DNA from: an uncultured Pelagibacteraceae bacterium
GTDB taxonomy: Bacteria > Pseudomonadota > Alphaproteobacteria > Pelagibacterales > Pelagibacteraceae
Direction of reading: 5' to 3'
Length of the DNA: 64,000 bases
Assembly (NCBI GenBank): GCA_902524115.1
Contig: CABZCA010000005.1
Location: 32,313-96,312, forward strand
Part shown: piece by piece, positions 49,443 to 58,637 of the stretch
How positions within the stretch are numbered: the first letter of the stretch is position 1
Layout of the letters: each line of letters begins with the position of its first letter
The notes under the pieces: model-generated
What the model saw: the letters and a program-made list of their open reading frames with translations, nothing else
Told to the model about the DNA's origin: nothing
Database searches by the model: none
Translations under genes and position numbers: made by a program

Positions 49443-50937
49443 GGAGATAAAAAATTTATCTAGGTCTGAATTAATCAAAAATTTTGTAATCACAAATCCA
49501 GATTATTATATTAAAGAATTTAAGAAAATTGGTAGTAAACCATCTTACTCTTTTTCTTTTAATTTATTTGCTGCATTATTTGGACCAATTTGGTTTGGGT
49601 TAAGAAATGTTTGGAATTATGCCTTAACATTTTTAATTGTTGAAACATTTGCAGTTGTCCAGATCATAAGAGGATTATTTGGCAATATCACAAAAGATGC
49701 TTTAGAAAAAATTGATAAAATTCAGTCCACGATTGATTTTAGAAATAAGCAGCTGCAGTCAGCAATCGAAAATAATCCAGATAAGGTCGAAGTTTATGAA
49801 AGAGCAATAAAATCTCTTGAAAAGGCAATGAAAGAATATGTGGTAGATGTCCAAGTAATCGAGGCTTCAGCAATATGGATTACTATATCGGGAATTGCTT
49901 TATTAGTTTTTATCAAACTTATTCAAGGTGTACTCGCCAATACAATTTTAGAGAAAAGATATTCAGAATGGCTGTCCAATAAATTAATCAGCCCAGGAAT
50001 GAAAACAAAAAACTACTTGCTAAGTATTGGATTTACAATAGTCATCATGTTTTTTTCAGTTATTCATTACAGTTTTCCTGGTTTTTTTTCAATAATGAAT
50101 GATTTTCCTACCCATCCAGAGATAAGACTTACATCTATAAAGTGGGTTGAAACAATTTTTGATTATGCGGTGATAAAGGGGGACGCAGTATTTACTGCTA
50201 TAACTATTGGTATCAGGTCAGTTCTAGACTTTTTAGAACTTTTATTTGTAAAAACTCCATGGATAGTAATTATAACCACCATTGTAGTTTTAACTGCTTT
50301 ATCAGCTGGGATAAGAACTGCAATTTATTCAGCTGGATTTTTAGCTTACATGGGTTTTTTAGGTTTTTGGGTTAAGGCAATGACCACACTTGCTTTACTT
50401 GGAACAGCCGCAATTTTGAGTATTGCTATAGGAATACCTTTAGGAATTTATTGTGCGAGACGTCAAAGATTTTATTCGATGATAAGACCAATAATGGATT
50501 TTATGCAAACTATGCCTGCATTTGTATTTATGATTCCAGTAATTGCATTTTTTGGAACAGGGAAGGTTGCAGCTGTCATCATTACAATGATTTTTGGAGG
50601 AACACCTGTTGTAAGACTTACAGTATTAGGTTTAAGAGGAGTGCCTGAAACTATCAGAGAAGCTGCAATAGCTTATGGAGCATCTAAATGGTATTTACTT
50701 AGAAAAGTTGATTTACCTTTAGCAACACCATCAATACTCGCAGGAGTAAACCAAACTGTGATGTTAAGCTTAGCGATGGTTGTAGTAGCATCATTAATAG
50801 GAGCTAAAGGCCTAGGACAAGACGTGCTTGAGGCACTACAATATGCAAATGTAGGCCAAGGCATTTTAGCTGGTATTGCAATATTATTTGTTGCTTTAAT
50901 ATTGGACAGAGTAGTTCAAGGTAAGAAAAGAGTTTAA
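49435..50937 (+). CDS. proW: Glycine betaine transporter permease with extra N-terminal domain
   Basis: A 500-residue protein from the ATG at 49435. The C-terminal half is a normal ProW/OpuAB permease, with GIPLGIYCARRQR, the FVFMIPVIAFFGTGKVAAVI segment and an EAA loop ETIREAAIAYGASKWYLLRKVDLPLATPS. Before it lie about 200 extra residues: FNLFAALFGPIWFGLRNVWN near residue 40, which resembles DUF2628-like membrane proteins, a predicted coiled-coil (LEKIDKIQSTIDFRNKQL and following to about 125), and several more hydrophobic segments. The exact role of the extension is unknown. Confidence 0.82.
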   Translation: MNKEIKNLSRSELIKNFVITNPDYYIKEFKKIGSKPSYSFSFNLFAALFGPIWFGLRNVWNYALTFLIVETFAVVQIIRGLFGNITKDALEKIDKIQSTIDFRNKQLQSAIENNPDKVEVYERAIKSLEKAMKEYVVDVQVIEASAIWITISGIALLVFIKLIQGVLANTILEKRYSEWLSNKLISPGMKTKNYLLSIGFTIVIMFFSVIHYSFPGFFSIMNDFPTHPEIRLTSIKWVETIFDYAVIKGDAVFTAITIGIRSVLDFLELLFVKTPWIVIITTIVVLTALSAGIRTAIYSAGFLAYMGFLGFWVKAMTTLALLGTAAILSIAIGIPLGIYCARRQRFYSMIRPIMDFMQTMPAFVFMIPVIAFFGTGKVAAVIITMIFGGTPVVRLTVLGLRGVPETIREAAIAYGASKWYLLRKVDLPLATPSILAGVNQTVMLSLAMVVVASLIGAKGLGQDVLEALQYANVGQGILAGIAILFVALILDRVVQGKKRV

Positions 50938-50944
50938 TACTCTA

Positions 50945-52111
50945 ATGAATAAAAATATATGGTTGCTATTCGCTAGCAATGCATGTGCATTTTCAGTTGC
51001 ACCTGTTACAGTGTTTTTAAGTGGAATAATTGGATCTAGCATAAGCCCAATTAAATCTTTGTCAACTTTACCAATGTCGTTATCAATTGTGGGCACAGCT
51101 CTTTTTATAATAGCTGCTTCCAAAATAATGAGTATCACTGGTAGAAAAAAAGGCTTTATATTATCATCCATAACAAGCTCATTGTTTGCTTTACTGGCAG
51201 CCTATGCAGTGATGAAACAAAATTTTATTCTTTATTCATTCTCATGCTTTTCACTTGGATTTGGGATGGCATTTGCTCATCAATATCGTTTTGCTGCTGC
51301 TGAAAGTGTAGATAAAAAACAGGCTCCAAAGGCTATTTCCTTATTACTCTTTGCAGGAATTTTATCAGCTTTATTAGGTCCTAATCTAGCAAATCTTGGA
51401 AAGAATATTATTTCAGAGAGTTTATATGTTGGCTCTTATCTATGTTTGTCATTATTAACTTTATCGTCAATTATTTTTTTAGTTTTTTATAATGAAAAGA
51501 AAATTATTGAGAAAAAAAAAATTTCAAGAGGAAGATCATTTTTAGAATTAATTTCTCAACCAAGGTTTCTTCAGGCATTAGTCTCCTCATCTTTTGCTTA
51601 TGCAGTAATGTCTTTTTTAATGACCGCTACTCCAATAAGCATGCATATTAATGATAATATGTCTTTAAACAGCACCAGTTTTGTAATTCAATTACACATA
51701 ATTAGCATGTTCCTGCCAGCATTAGTTACTGGAAATCTAATTAAAAAATTCGGACACAGCAAAATTATGTATTGTGGCGTATTATTTTTTATAATCACAA
51801 TATTTCTTAGTTATCTTGATCAAACAGTTACAAATTATTTATTTTCATTAATATTTTTAGGTCTTGGATGGAATTTTCTATTTATATCAGGGACAAGCTT
51901 ACTTGTATTAAATTATAGAGAACAAGAAAGGTTTAGAGCTCAAGGTTTTAATGATTTTATAGTTTTTTCAATTCAAGCTACTGCAAGTTTAACAGCTGGC
52001 GTTGTTTTAAGTTATACTAGCTGGAAAACAATGAATATGCTTTGCATACCTTTTTTAATTATAATTATTTTTACAACACTAAGAGCAGATAGATTATCAA
52101 GAAAAGTTTAA
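50945..52111 (+). CDS. MFS-family transporter
   Basis: A 388-residue membrane protein with about 12 hydrophobic segments. The loop after helix 2, SKIMSITGRKKGFILSS, has the MFS A-loop G-R-[RK]-x-G character. It follows proW by 7 bases and may be transcribed with the betaine genes. The substrate cannot be deduced; the loop IEKKKISRGRSFLEL between its halves is the expected cytoplasmic linker. Confidence 0.78.
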   Translation: MNKNIWLLFASNACAFSVAPVTVFLSGIIGSSISPIKSLSTLPMSLSIVGTALFIIAASKIMSITGRKKGFILSSITSSLFALLAAYAVMKQNFILYSFSCFSLGFGMAFAHQYRFAAAESVDKKQAPKAISLLLFAGILSALLGPNLANLGKNIISESLYVGSYLCLSLLTLSSIIFLVFYNEKKIIEKKKISRGRSFLELISQPRFLQALVSSSFAYAVMSFLMTATPISMHINDNMSLNSTSFVIQLHIISMFLPALVTGNLIKKFGHSKIMYCGVLFFIITIFLSYLDQTVTNYLFSLIFLGLGWNFLFISGTSLLVLNYREQERFRAQGFNDFIVFSIQATASLTAGVVLSYTSWKTMNMLCIPFLIIIIFTTLRADRLSRKV

Positions 52112-52131
52112 TTCTTACAGGCCGTGTCAAC

Positions 52132-52159
52132 TTGTAACAGATATTGCTTATTGTAAGAT
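52132..52159 (+). promoter_or_regulatory. Possible promoter for pseudoazurin
   Basis: TTGTAA (52132-52137) and TAAGAT (52154-52159) have a 16-base spacer, about 17 bases before the ATG at 52176. Both boxes match four of six bases. Confidence 0.35.
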
Positions 52160-52175
52160 TATTTTAAAAGTATAT

Positions 52176-52628
52176 ATGCACTTCATGAAATCACACAATA
52201 AATTTTTAATTATCACTACCTTTTTATTATCAACACTTTTTGCTAATATCGGTTTAGCTGCAGATGTAACAGTAGAAATGTTAAATAGACTGGATAAACA
52301 GTCAAATGTTTTTGAGCCAAAGATAGTAAGGGTAAACGTCGGAGACACAGTTCTTTGGAAAGCTAAAGACAAAGGTCACAACGTTGAATTTATTAAAAAA
52401 GGAGTCCCAGAAGGCGTTGGTAAATTTAAGTCAAAATTCAATAAGGATGTTGAATATAAATTTGAAGTTCCTGGAATTTACGCATACTGGTGCACCCCCC
52501 ATAAAAATATGGGTATGATTGGTTTTGTAGTTGTTGGTGATGATAAATCAAACTTAGAAGCAATAAAAAAACTTAGATTTTCATCAAAATCTAAGAAAAT
52601 GGCTCCAGATTTAATAAATTCACTCTAA
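52176..52628 (+). CDS. Pseudoazurin-type blue copper protein
   Basis: A 150-residue periplasmic protein with a signal peptide ending near LAAD. Copper ligands are H68 (KDKGHNVEF), C106, H109 and M114 (YWCTPHKNMGM), the classic C-x2-H-x4-M spacing of pseudoazurins. It is a soluble electron carrier, for example to nitrite or nitrous oxide reductases, or an alternative donor to oxidases. No denitrification gene is in the window. A second ATG lies three codons in. It is convergent with and overlaps the HAD gene by 4 bases. Confidence 0.85.
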   Translation: MHFMKSHNKFLIITTFLLSTLFANIGLAADVTVEMLNRLDKQSNVFEPKIVRVNVGDTVLWKAKDKGHNVEFIKKGVPEGVGKFKSKFNKDVEYKFEVPGIYAYWCTPHKNMGMIGFVVVGDDKSNLEAIKKLRFSSKSKKMAPDLINSL

Positions 52629-53284
52629 TTAAATATTAAATCAATTTTTAACTTTCTTACCCTAATCAGTGAGTTTTTGAACTTACTATCGGTGTGAAAA
52701 TCTCCTGGAAATGCAACACATTTAATTTTTGCTTTAACGGCTGATTTTAGGCTAATTTCGGTATCTTCAATTGCAATACATTCATCATTTTTTAATTTAA
52801 GTTTCTTTAAACAATGTTTGTAAACTTCTAATTTTGATTTTGTATTTTTATTCCCAGTGGTATTACCAATATAATTAAAATCTTTCTTCTTAAGATATTT
52901 TACTGTGGATAAAAAAACTGAATCAATATTATTTTTTGTTGTAGATGTAGCAAATCCTATTTTTATTTTGTTTCTCTTACAGTAACTGATAACATCTAAG
53001 ACTCCAGGTCTTGGTTTTATTTTATTTTTTTTTAAATAATTATTAAATATTAATGTTTTTAAATTTCTTATTTTTTTTGCATTAGTAGATGTATTATTTT
53101 CTAAACTATATTTCCTAACTCTTTTCTCTCCGCCTGGTTTTTTTAACATTGATTTATAAATTTTTTTACTCCAGTACCAATTTAATCCTACTTTTTGAAA
53201 TGCTTGATTAAAACAATTTCTTTGTATATCGGAAGTTTCTATAATTGTTCCAATTGAACCAAATAAGACTGCTTTGATTGTCAT
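52625..53284 (-). CDS. HAD-superfamily protein without catalytic aspartates
   Basis: A 219-residue HAD protein of the CbbY-like group. Motif IV (CIAIEDTEISLKSAVKAKI) and motif II (GFATSTT) are present, but motif I, normally DxDGT, reads FGSIGT (residues 8-13): the nucleophile position is Gly9 and the general-acid position is Ile11. It is therefore unlikely to be a standard phosphatase. It directly abuts the last permease gene of the transporter (one shared base) and may serve the same pathway as a binding or regulatory protein. Confidence 0.75.
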   Translation of the reverse strand: MTIKAVLFGSIGTIIETSDIQRNCFNQAFQKVGLNWYWSKKIYKSMLKKPGGEKRVRKYSLENNTSTNAKKIRNLKTLIFNNYLKKNKIKPRPGVLDVISYCKRNKIKIGFATSTTKNNIDSVFLSTVKYLKKKDFNYIGNTTGNKNTKSKLEVYKHCLKKLKLKNDECIAIEDTEISLKSAVKAKIKCVAFPGDFHTDSKFKNSLIRVRKLKIDLIFN

Positions 53285-54165
53285 TAGCCTTTAATAGCAC
53301 CAGCGGTTAATCCACTTATAACCTGTCTTTGGAAAAACATCACTAACAAAAATAAAGGAGCAGTAGCAGATACAACTGCGGATACAGCCCACATTAAATT
53401 TCCTTCATGCTGATTGGTTCCAAGATAACTTTGAATTTTAGGAACCATAGTGTGGTTCTCTTGATTTAATAATAAAGCTGTTACCGTAAAATCATTATAA
53501 GCTAACATGAGACTAAACAATCCAGCTGTAATTACTCCTGGCCACATCACAGGCATTATAATATGTCTAAAGGCTTGAAAGTACGAGCAACCATCAATCA
53601 AGGCACTCTCATCTAATTCTTTAGGCACAGTTTTAAAAAATGAATAAAGGAGCCATAAGGTAAAAGGTTGATTGATTGCAACAAGAACTACAATTGTAGT
53701 TGGTAAAATTCCCCAAATTTGTAATTGAAAAAAAGGGAATAGATAACCTGACACCAATGTTATATGTGGCATTGCTCTAAAAATTAAAGCAATGATTAAA
53801 ATCCAAAATGCATAATTTTTTGTAGATCTGGATAATGCGTATGCTCCTAATGTGCCAAGAAATAACGAAATTGAAACAACACTTATTGTAACTATTACTG
53901 TGTTTCTTGAAGCTTTCCAAAATTCACCTTCAAACCACGCACCACTGTAAGCTTCCTTGGTAAATCTAGCGCCAGTCTCAATTAAAGTATTAAAAGCTGT
54001 TATTGCATACCACCAATCAGCTCTTGAGAAAAAGTCAGCTCTGACTTTAAAGGATCCCCAAAACGTCCAAATAAATGGAAAACATGCAAGCAACAACCAT
54101 ATAACTATAAATATTGTGTTGAAAGTTTTTAAACTGTTTGATTTTTTATCTAATCCAAAATCCAT
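53284..54165 (-). CDS. ABC carbohydrate-type permease (MalG type)
   Basis: A 293-residue membrane protein with six hydrophobic segments. The EAA loop is ELDESALIDGCSYFQAFRHIIMPVMWPG, and the C-terminus is GLTAGAIKG. It matches the second permease of sugar or polyol type ABC importers. It partners the MalF-like permease upstream, whose stop is two bases from its start. Confidence 0.82.
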   Translation of the reverse strand: MDFGLDKKSNSLKTFNTIFIVIWLLLACFPFIWTFWGSFKVRADFFSRADWWYAITAFNTLIETGARFTKEAYSGAWFEGEFWKASRNTVIVTISVVSISLFLGTLGAYALSRSTKNYAFWILIIALIFRAMPHITLVSGYLFPFFQLQIWGILPTTIVVLVAINQPFTLWLLYSFFKTVPKELDESALIDGCSYFQAFRHIIMPVMWPGVITAGLFSLMLAYNDFTVTALLLNQENHTMVPKIQSYLGTNQHEGNLMWAVSAVVSATAPLFLLVMFFQRQVISGLTAGAIKG

Positions 54166-54167
54166 AA

Positions 54168-55196
54168 TTATCTATTTGTTCTAAACTCTTTCCAAGTTCT
54201 CAGTAAAACTGGCGTTAAAATTATTGAAATTCCTACAATAGTCATAATCGATGTTGCTGCTGCTGATCCAAATAAGATAACCTCTTCATTAACTAGGTTA
54301 TCGTAAATTAACCAAGATAAAGATTGAGCACTACCCTCAGCGCTAAAGCCTATAATGGGTTCAAAAACTCTAAAATTATCCATCAATGAAATTAAAGCAA
54401 CAAAGGTAACTACAGGATATATATGTGGTAAAACTATATGTTTAACCCTTTGAAATCTTGAAGCACCATCTATTATTGAAGCTTCTAATGGTTCTTGCGG
54501 AACAGTTTGAAGTGCTGCATAAAAAACAACAAAAGCAAAAGGGGAGTGATGCCAAACTCCATAAATTATAATTGTAATCCAAGTTAGAGCTTTTGATGAT
54601 TTAACTGATAAGTAAGGATCATCCATTAATATTTGAAGATTTGCACCTATAATTCCCTCAGCATCAATCATCCAGAATAACACCAGAGAACCAACTAAAG
54701 GAGTTACAATCATAGGTAAAATTGTACCAAAAATAAGGGGACCTCTAATTTTTCTAGATATTGCATTTAAACTTAAAGCAATAATAAATCCTAAAAGCAG
54801 AACGCATGGTGTAACAATTACACAATAGGTTAAGGTAAATACTAAAGCTTTGTAAAACGGAAGATTTCCTACCTTGCCAATAAATTCACCTAATGATTTA
54901 CTCTCACTCCAGAATTCTGAAACTTGATCAGATGCCAAGTGATTTCTATCAATGTATGTACCAAAACCATTAAATTTTCCTAATGGTTTCTCTTCTTTAA
55001 TTTTTGAAGTAGCTTCTTGATCTACAACTACTGATGTTTTGCATCCAAATGGATCACATTTTTTAACTTCAATGAGTATTTGATCATGTTGAGCGTAAAA
55101 AGATTGAATCCCTGTTGAAATAATTGGTAGCCCAATGAATAAAATCATTGCTAAACCTGCTGGGAAAAAAAACCAGAAAAAACTTCTATTGGGCAT
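54168..55196 (-). CDS. ABC carbohydrate-type permease (MalF type)
   Basis: A 342-residue membrane protein with six hydrophobic segments and an EAA loop EASIIDGASRFQRVKHIVLPHIYP. An extra periplasmic loop of about 80 residues after helix 1 (CDPFGCKTSVVVDQEATSK and following) is longer than in typical UgpA-like proteins and carries two cysteines. It forms a heterodimer with the MalG-like subunit. The hairpin at 55208-55233 separates it from the binding protein. Confidence 0.82.
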   Translation of the reverse strand: MPNRSFFWFFFPAGLAMILFIGLPIISTGIQSFYAQHDQILIEVKKCDPFGCKTSVVVDQEATSKIKEEKPLGKFNGFGTYIDRNHLASDQVSEFWSESKSLGEFIGKVGNLPFYKALVFTLTYCVIVTPCVLLLGFIIALSLNAISRKIRGPLIFGTILPMIVTPLVGSLVLFWMIDAEGIIGANLQILMDDPYLSVKSSKALTWITIIIYGVWHHSPFAFVVFYAALQTVPQEPLEASIIDGASRFQRVKHIVLPHIYPVVTFVALISLMDNFRVFEPIIGFSAEGSAQSLSWLIYDNLVNEEVILFGSAAATSIMTIVGISIILTPVLLRTWKEFRTNR

Positions 55197-55207
55197 GATA
55201 AATTTAT

Positions 55208-55233
55208 AAGTGGGGATAGTTATATCCCCACTT
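55208..55233 (-). terminator. Hairpin between the binding-protein and permease genes
   Basis: AAGTGGGGATA (55208-55218) and TATCCCCACTT (55223-55233) form a perfect 11-bp stem with a four-base loop, followed on the minus strand by ATAAATTTAT. It lies 14 bases after the binding-protein stop and 11 before the MalF-type start. Confidence 0.75.
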
Positions 55234-55247
55234 AATTAATTTATATT

Positions 55248-56468
55248 TTATAGAAAACCTTGTTCTTTTGCTTTAGTGATATAAGCAGCTTCAACATCTT
55301 TCAATGCTTGCTCAGCTGACTCATTTCCTTGCAAAAACTCAACAATTTCACTACCCAAAGCACCATGCATTAATCCCATTTGTGGCAACATTGGATAAGG
55401 TTTTGCTCCCATTTTAACTGCTTCAATTACTCCAACAGATTTTGGACCAGGTACAAAGCCTTCTACTAACCAAACAGCTTGATCAGCAGCTTTTGCAACC
55501 ATCTCTTTTGATGATGCTGCATGAGCCATTGCTCTAAAAGAAGCTTCAGCATCTGCGTCAGATCTATTTTTAGCAAGTGTAAATCCGTCCCACCAAAGTG
55601 TTGCTGCAGGAATATTACCACCACCAACTGTTGCTGGAGCAACTAATTTAGTAGCAGCAGTTATTTTCGCATCGCCTTCATCGTCAAGTAATGTTCCAGA
55701 TCTAGATGCCCATAAAGTCATAATTGCAACATTTCCAGATTCCCACTCAACTTTGATAGCTTCACTATCATGCGTTAAATAATCAGGGTTACTTAAATCA
55801 GCCAGGTTTTTTAACATGTTTAAAGTTGCTACACCTTTAGCATTATTGATGTTTGGTTGTGCACCACCATCTTTAAAGAATTCACCACCATGACCAATGT
55901 ACATGTTTACAAATTCTTCAGCTAGGTTCCAACCTGCTTTGTAAGCTGCTGCATAAGGATATTTCATTTTCCCAGCTGCTCTAATTTTTTCAGCAGCCGC
56001 TACAACTTCCTCGTAAGTTTTTGGAATAGCAATTCCATTTTCTTTTAAAACATCTGTTCTTACATAAAGATGTTGTGTATTAGCCATAAATGCTACAGCC
56101 ATTACTTTTCCATCAATTGTAATAAGTTGTGACTCTTGAATTCCTTTTCCATATTTTTTAACTAGATCATTCATTGGTCTAATTAAATCAGCATTCATTA
56201 ATGGAACTATAGAACTATTAGCAGCAACTCTAACTGAAAACTCAGAAGGATTTGCAGTTAAAGCTGGTACTGCAATTTTGTTGTGTTCAGCTGAGTGAGT
56301 GACTTTAAAGTCAGCACTTCCTTTACATTCTTTTGCAGTTTCAACTAAAGTTCTTAGAGCAGGAAAATCATTTGCTAAAATATTTATTGATCCACTTTTA
56401 ATGTTACAGTCAGCGTTAGCTACTGTTCCAAAAAGTAAAAACAATAAAGTAACTAGTATTTTTTTCAT
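55248..56468 (-). CDS. ABC carbohydrate-type substrate-binding protein (family 1)
   Basis: A 406-residue periplasmic protein with a signal peptide of about 19 residues (VANA-DCNIK). SINILANDFPALRTLVETAKEC and the AVAFMANTQHLYVRTDVLKENGIAIPKTYEEV segment near residues 125-155 show the family 1 fold; TLWWDGFTLAKNRSDADAEASFRAMAHA near 290 is also typical. The ligand is a sugar, polyol or similar solute; neighbours are unusual for a simple sugar. The ribosome site is GAGAGAATAAT. Confidence 0.83.
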   Translation of the reverse strand: MKKILVTLLFLLFGTVANADCNIKSGSINILANDFPALRTLVETAKECKGSADFKVTHSAEHNKIAVPALTANPSEFSVRVAANSSIVPLMNADLIRPMNDLVKKYGKGIQESQLITIDGKVMAVAFMANTQHLYVRTDVLKENGIAIPKTYEEVVAAAEKIRAAGKMKYPYAAAYKAGWNLAEEFVNMYIGHGGEFFKDGGAQPNINNAKGVATLNMLKNLADLSNPDYLTHDSEAIKVEWESGNVAIMTLWASRSGTLLDDEGDAKITAATKLVAPATVGGGNIPAATLWWDGFTLAKNRSDADAEASFRAMAHAASSKEMVAKAADQAVWLVEGFVPGPKSVGVIEAVKMGAKPYPMLPQMGLMHGALGSEIVEFLQGNESAEQALKDVEAAYITKAKEQGFL

Positions 56469-56548
56469 ATTATTCTCTCTTTTGTTAATATTAATAAGTT
56501 TTACTTACCAAAAATATACATATACGCTTAAGTTTATAAAAGTAAAAA

Positions 56549-57676
56549 TTAGATTTGTTTTGACGCAAGTTCAGCACCTGCGACAAGTGCTTCAAGTTTT
56601 TTGTAAACAATATCCTCATCTACATTTCCATAGCCTGCAAAGGTACTAAATCCACAATCTGTTCCTGCCATTAATTGATTTGGCTCTAGCACTCTAGAAA
56701 AAGCTAAAATTCTATGTTTTACAACATCTGGATGTTCAATAAAGTTAGAAGTAGACTCAATAACCCCTGGAATAATCATCTTATCTTTGGGTACTTTTAT
56801 ATTTTCAAATACTTCCCATTCATGAGCATGTCTAGGGTTAGCAGACTCTATCAAATATTTACTAACATTGGCTTTAAAAGCTAATCCAATTATTTTATCT
56901 AAACCAATATCATGAGTATGAGGTCCTTCATAATTACCCCAGCAAATATGCATTCTTACTTTAGATGGATCTATATTTGATAATGAATTATTTAAAATTT
57001 CCACATGTTTGTTAGCTCTTTCCAAAAAATCTTTTTCAGATATTTCCTTGTAAATCATATGCCTTGATAATGCGAGATCCGGACAATCAATTTGAATAGA
57101 TAAGCCGCTCTCAGTTATTTTCTCATATTCGAACTTCATTATATTTGACAGTTTCTCAAGATACTCATCATCATTTTTATAAAACTTGTTGGGTAAAAAA
57201 TTACATATAACTCCTGGAGATGGTGAATTCATAAATCCATCAGTATGTGAATTTTTTTCTAAGGCTTTTTTTAAATTTAGAATATCTTTGCTAATTGAAT
57301 CTTCATCTTTTATTTTAAGTTCACTTGTACAACACGGTCTTTTATAAGTTGGAGTTCCACCAGATAGGATAAGTTTTTTTTTAAAAGATGGAAAATCATC
57401 TAAGTCTTTTGGAGCTTTTCTTTCACTTTCACCAGAAAAACCATCAACTCTATCTTTTATATAAGTTGCGTAACTTATTTTTGACATCTCTCCATCACTC
57501 ACAGAGTCTATTCCGCTATTGATTTGCTTTTTTACAACTTCAGATACATTTTTTTTAACCATTGCATCAAAGCTGCTAATATCTATTTTTTCTTGATTAT
57601 CTTTAGAGGCAAGAAGACTGGAGAGTTCGTTTGATCTTGGTAGGCTACCAACATGTGTAGTTTTTATTTTAACCAT
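56549..57676 (-). CDS. Core MetE-like methyltransferase (cobalamin-independent type, C-terminal domain only)
   Basis: A 375-residue barrel protein resembling the catalytic half of MetE. The zinc site is visible as H243 and C245 (RMHICWGN), E277 (YLIESANP) and C341 (GTDCGFSTF), and TTHVGSLPR starts the protein. It lacks the N-terminal half of MetE that helps bind folate. Such core-MetE proteins act as methionine synthases with other methyl donors or transfer other alkyl groups. Its position between the binding-protein and SnoaL-type genes suggests it takes a methyl or alkyl group from the imported compound. It overlaps the next gene by 8 bases. Confidence 0.78.
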   Translation of the reverse strand: MVKIKTTHVGSLPRSNELSSLLASKDNQEKIDISSFDAMVKKNVSEVVKKQINSGIDSVSDGEMSKISYATYIKDRVDGFSGESERKAPKDLDDFPSFKKKLILSGGTPTYKRPCCTSELKIKDEDSISKDILNLKKALEKNSHTDGFMNSPSPGVICNFLPNKFYKNDDEYLEKLSNIMKFEYEKITESGLSIQIDCPDLALSRHMIYKEISEKDFLERANKHVEILNNSLSNIDPSKVRMHICWGNYEGPHTHDIGLDKIIGLAFKANVSKYLIESANPRHAHEWEVFENIKVPKDKMIIPGVIESTSNFIEHPDVVKHRILAFSRVLEPNQLMAGTDCGFSTFAGYGNVDEDIVYKKLEALVAGAELASKQI

Positions 57677-58637
57677 GGTTCAATAATATTTGTTTCCATA
57701 TAGCAACTTCATCAAATAAAACCCATTCTCTAATAATTGAGTTATTATTAAATTCAGCATGGTTAATACCCATTATAAATATTTTTTTATTTGATGCTTT
57801 ACCATATTCATCACTTTCATTAGCATGATCTCCTTCTAAAAACCATCTGACTGACACTCTTGAATTTTTCTCTGGCTCTTCTAAAAATCCAACATGCTCA
57901 ATACTAAATTTTATATTTGAGAATATTTTCTTAATGGAATTCCATTTTTCAATAATATCTTCTCTTCCGTGACCAAGTTTATTTCCTGGCCAAAACAAAT
58001 TTGCAGCTCTGTCATAATCTTCATATTCGTAACTTTTATTAAAGATAGTACTTAAAACCTGCGTATATTTCTCAGCGATTGATCCATCTTTATAACTCTC
58101 TGCTTTATAATTTGAATTTTTATCAGAATTAGCATCATATAATTTACTTGAATTTGATACGCCTCCCTCCTTTTCAATCATTTTTCTAGCAAACTCCTCT
58201 GGGGAATAACCAATCTGTCTGACCATTGCTCCTTGATCTCTAACGATCCATTCATCATAAACTTGATTATTCTTACATGCACAATCAGCAATAACCCTAT
58301 AATAAATATCTTTACCAGTGGGTTCACCATAAAAGCCTTTTCCAAGATGAGTTCCTTTGCTTAAAATTCTATGTGATGAGTGATATCCTATTTCATCATT
58401 TCCATTCCAAATAACGTCTTCACCTAATAACTGCCTGTTTGGAAATTCTTTTAAAGTTGAATAGGTTGCTTCTATAACTGGTTTGTTTCCATATGTAACA
58501 CCAAATGGTGATCTAACAGGTATGTCATTGGTATAAAAGTCACCAATTGACTCAACATCTTTATTTTCCCAAATTTGTTCTGTGATTTTTAAAATAAAGT
58601 CTGGAAAATCTTTATATTTTTTATCAAAACCTCTCAT
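57669..58637 (-). CDS. Tandem SnoaL-like (ester cyclase/NTF2-fold) protein
   Basis: A 322-residue protein from the ATG at 58637, which overlaps the cupin stop as TAATG. Two SnoaL-like domains are seen: residues about 15-150 (SIGDFYTNDIPVRSPFG start; ILSKGTHLGKGFYGEPTGK) and about 190-320 (DYDRAANLFWPGNKLGHGREDI; FSIEHVGFLEEPEKNSRVSVRW). The family includes polyketide cyclases and small-ligand-binding proteins; there is no firm activity assignment. It is similar in form to the protein at 59634-60719. Confidence 0.75.
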   Translation of the reverse strand: MRGFDKKYKDFPDFILKITEQIWENKDVESIGDFYTNDIPVRSPFGVTYGNKPVIEATYSTLKEFPNRQLLGEDVIWNGNDEIGYHSSHRILSKGTHLGKGFYGEPTGKDIYYRVIADCACKNNQVYDEWIVRDQGAMVRQIGYSPEEFARKMIEKEGGVSNSSKLYDANSDKNSNYKAESYKDGSIAEKYTQVLSTIFNKSYEYEDYDRAANLFWPGNKLGHGREDIIEKWNSIKKIFSNIKFSIEHVGFLEEPEKNSRVSVRWFLEGDHANESDEYGKASNKKIFIMGINHAEFNNNSIIREWVLFDEVAIWKQILLNHG

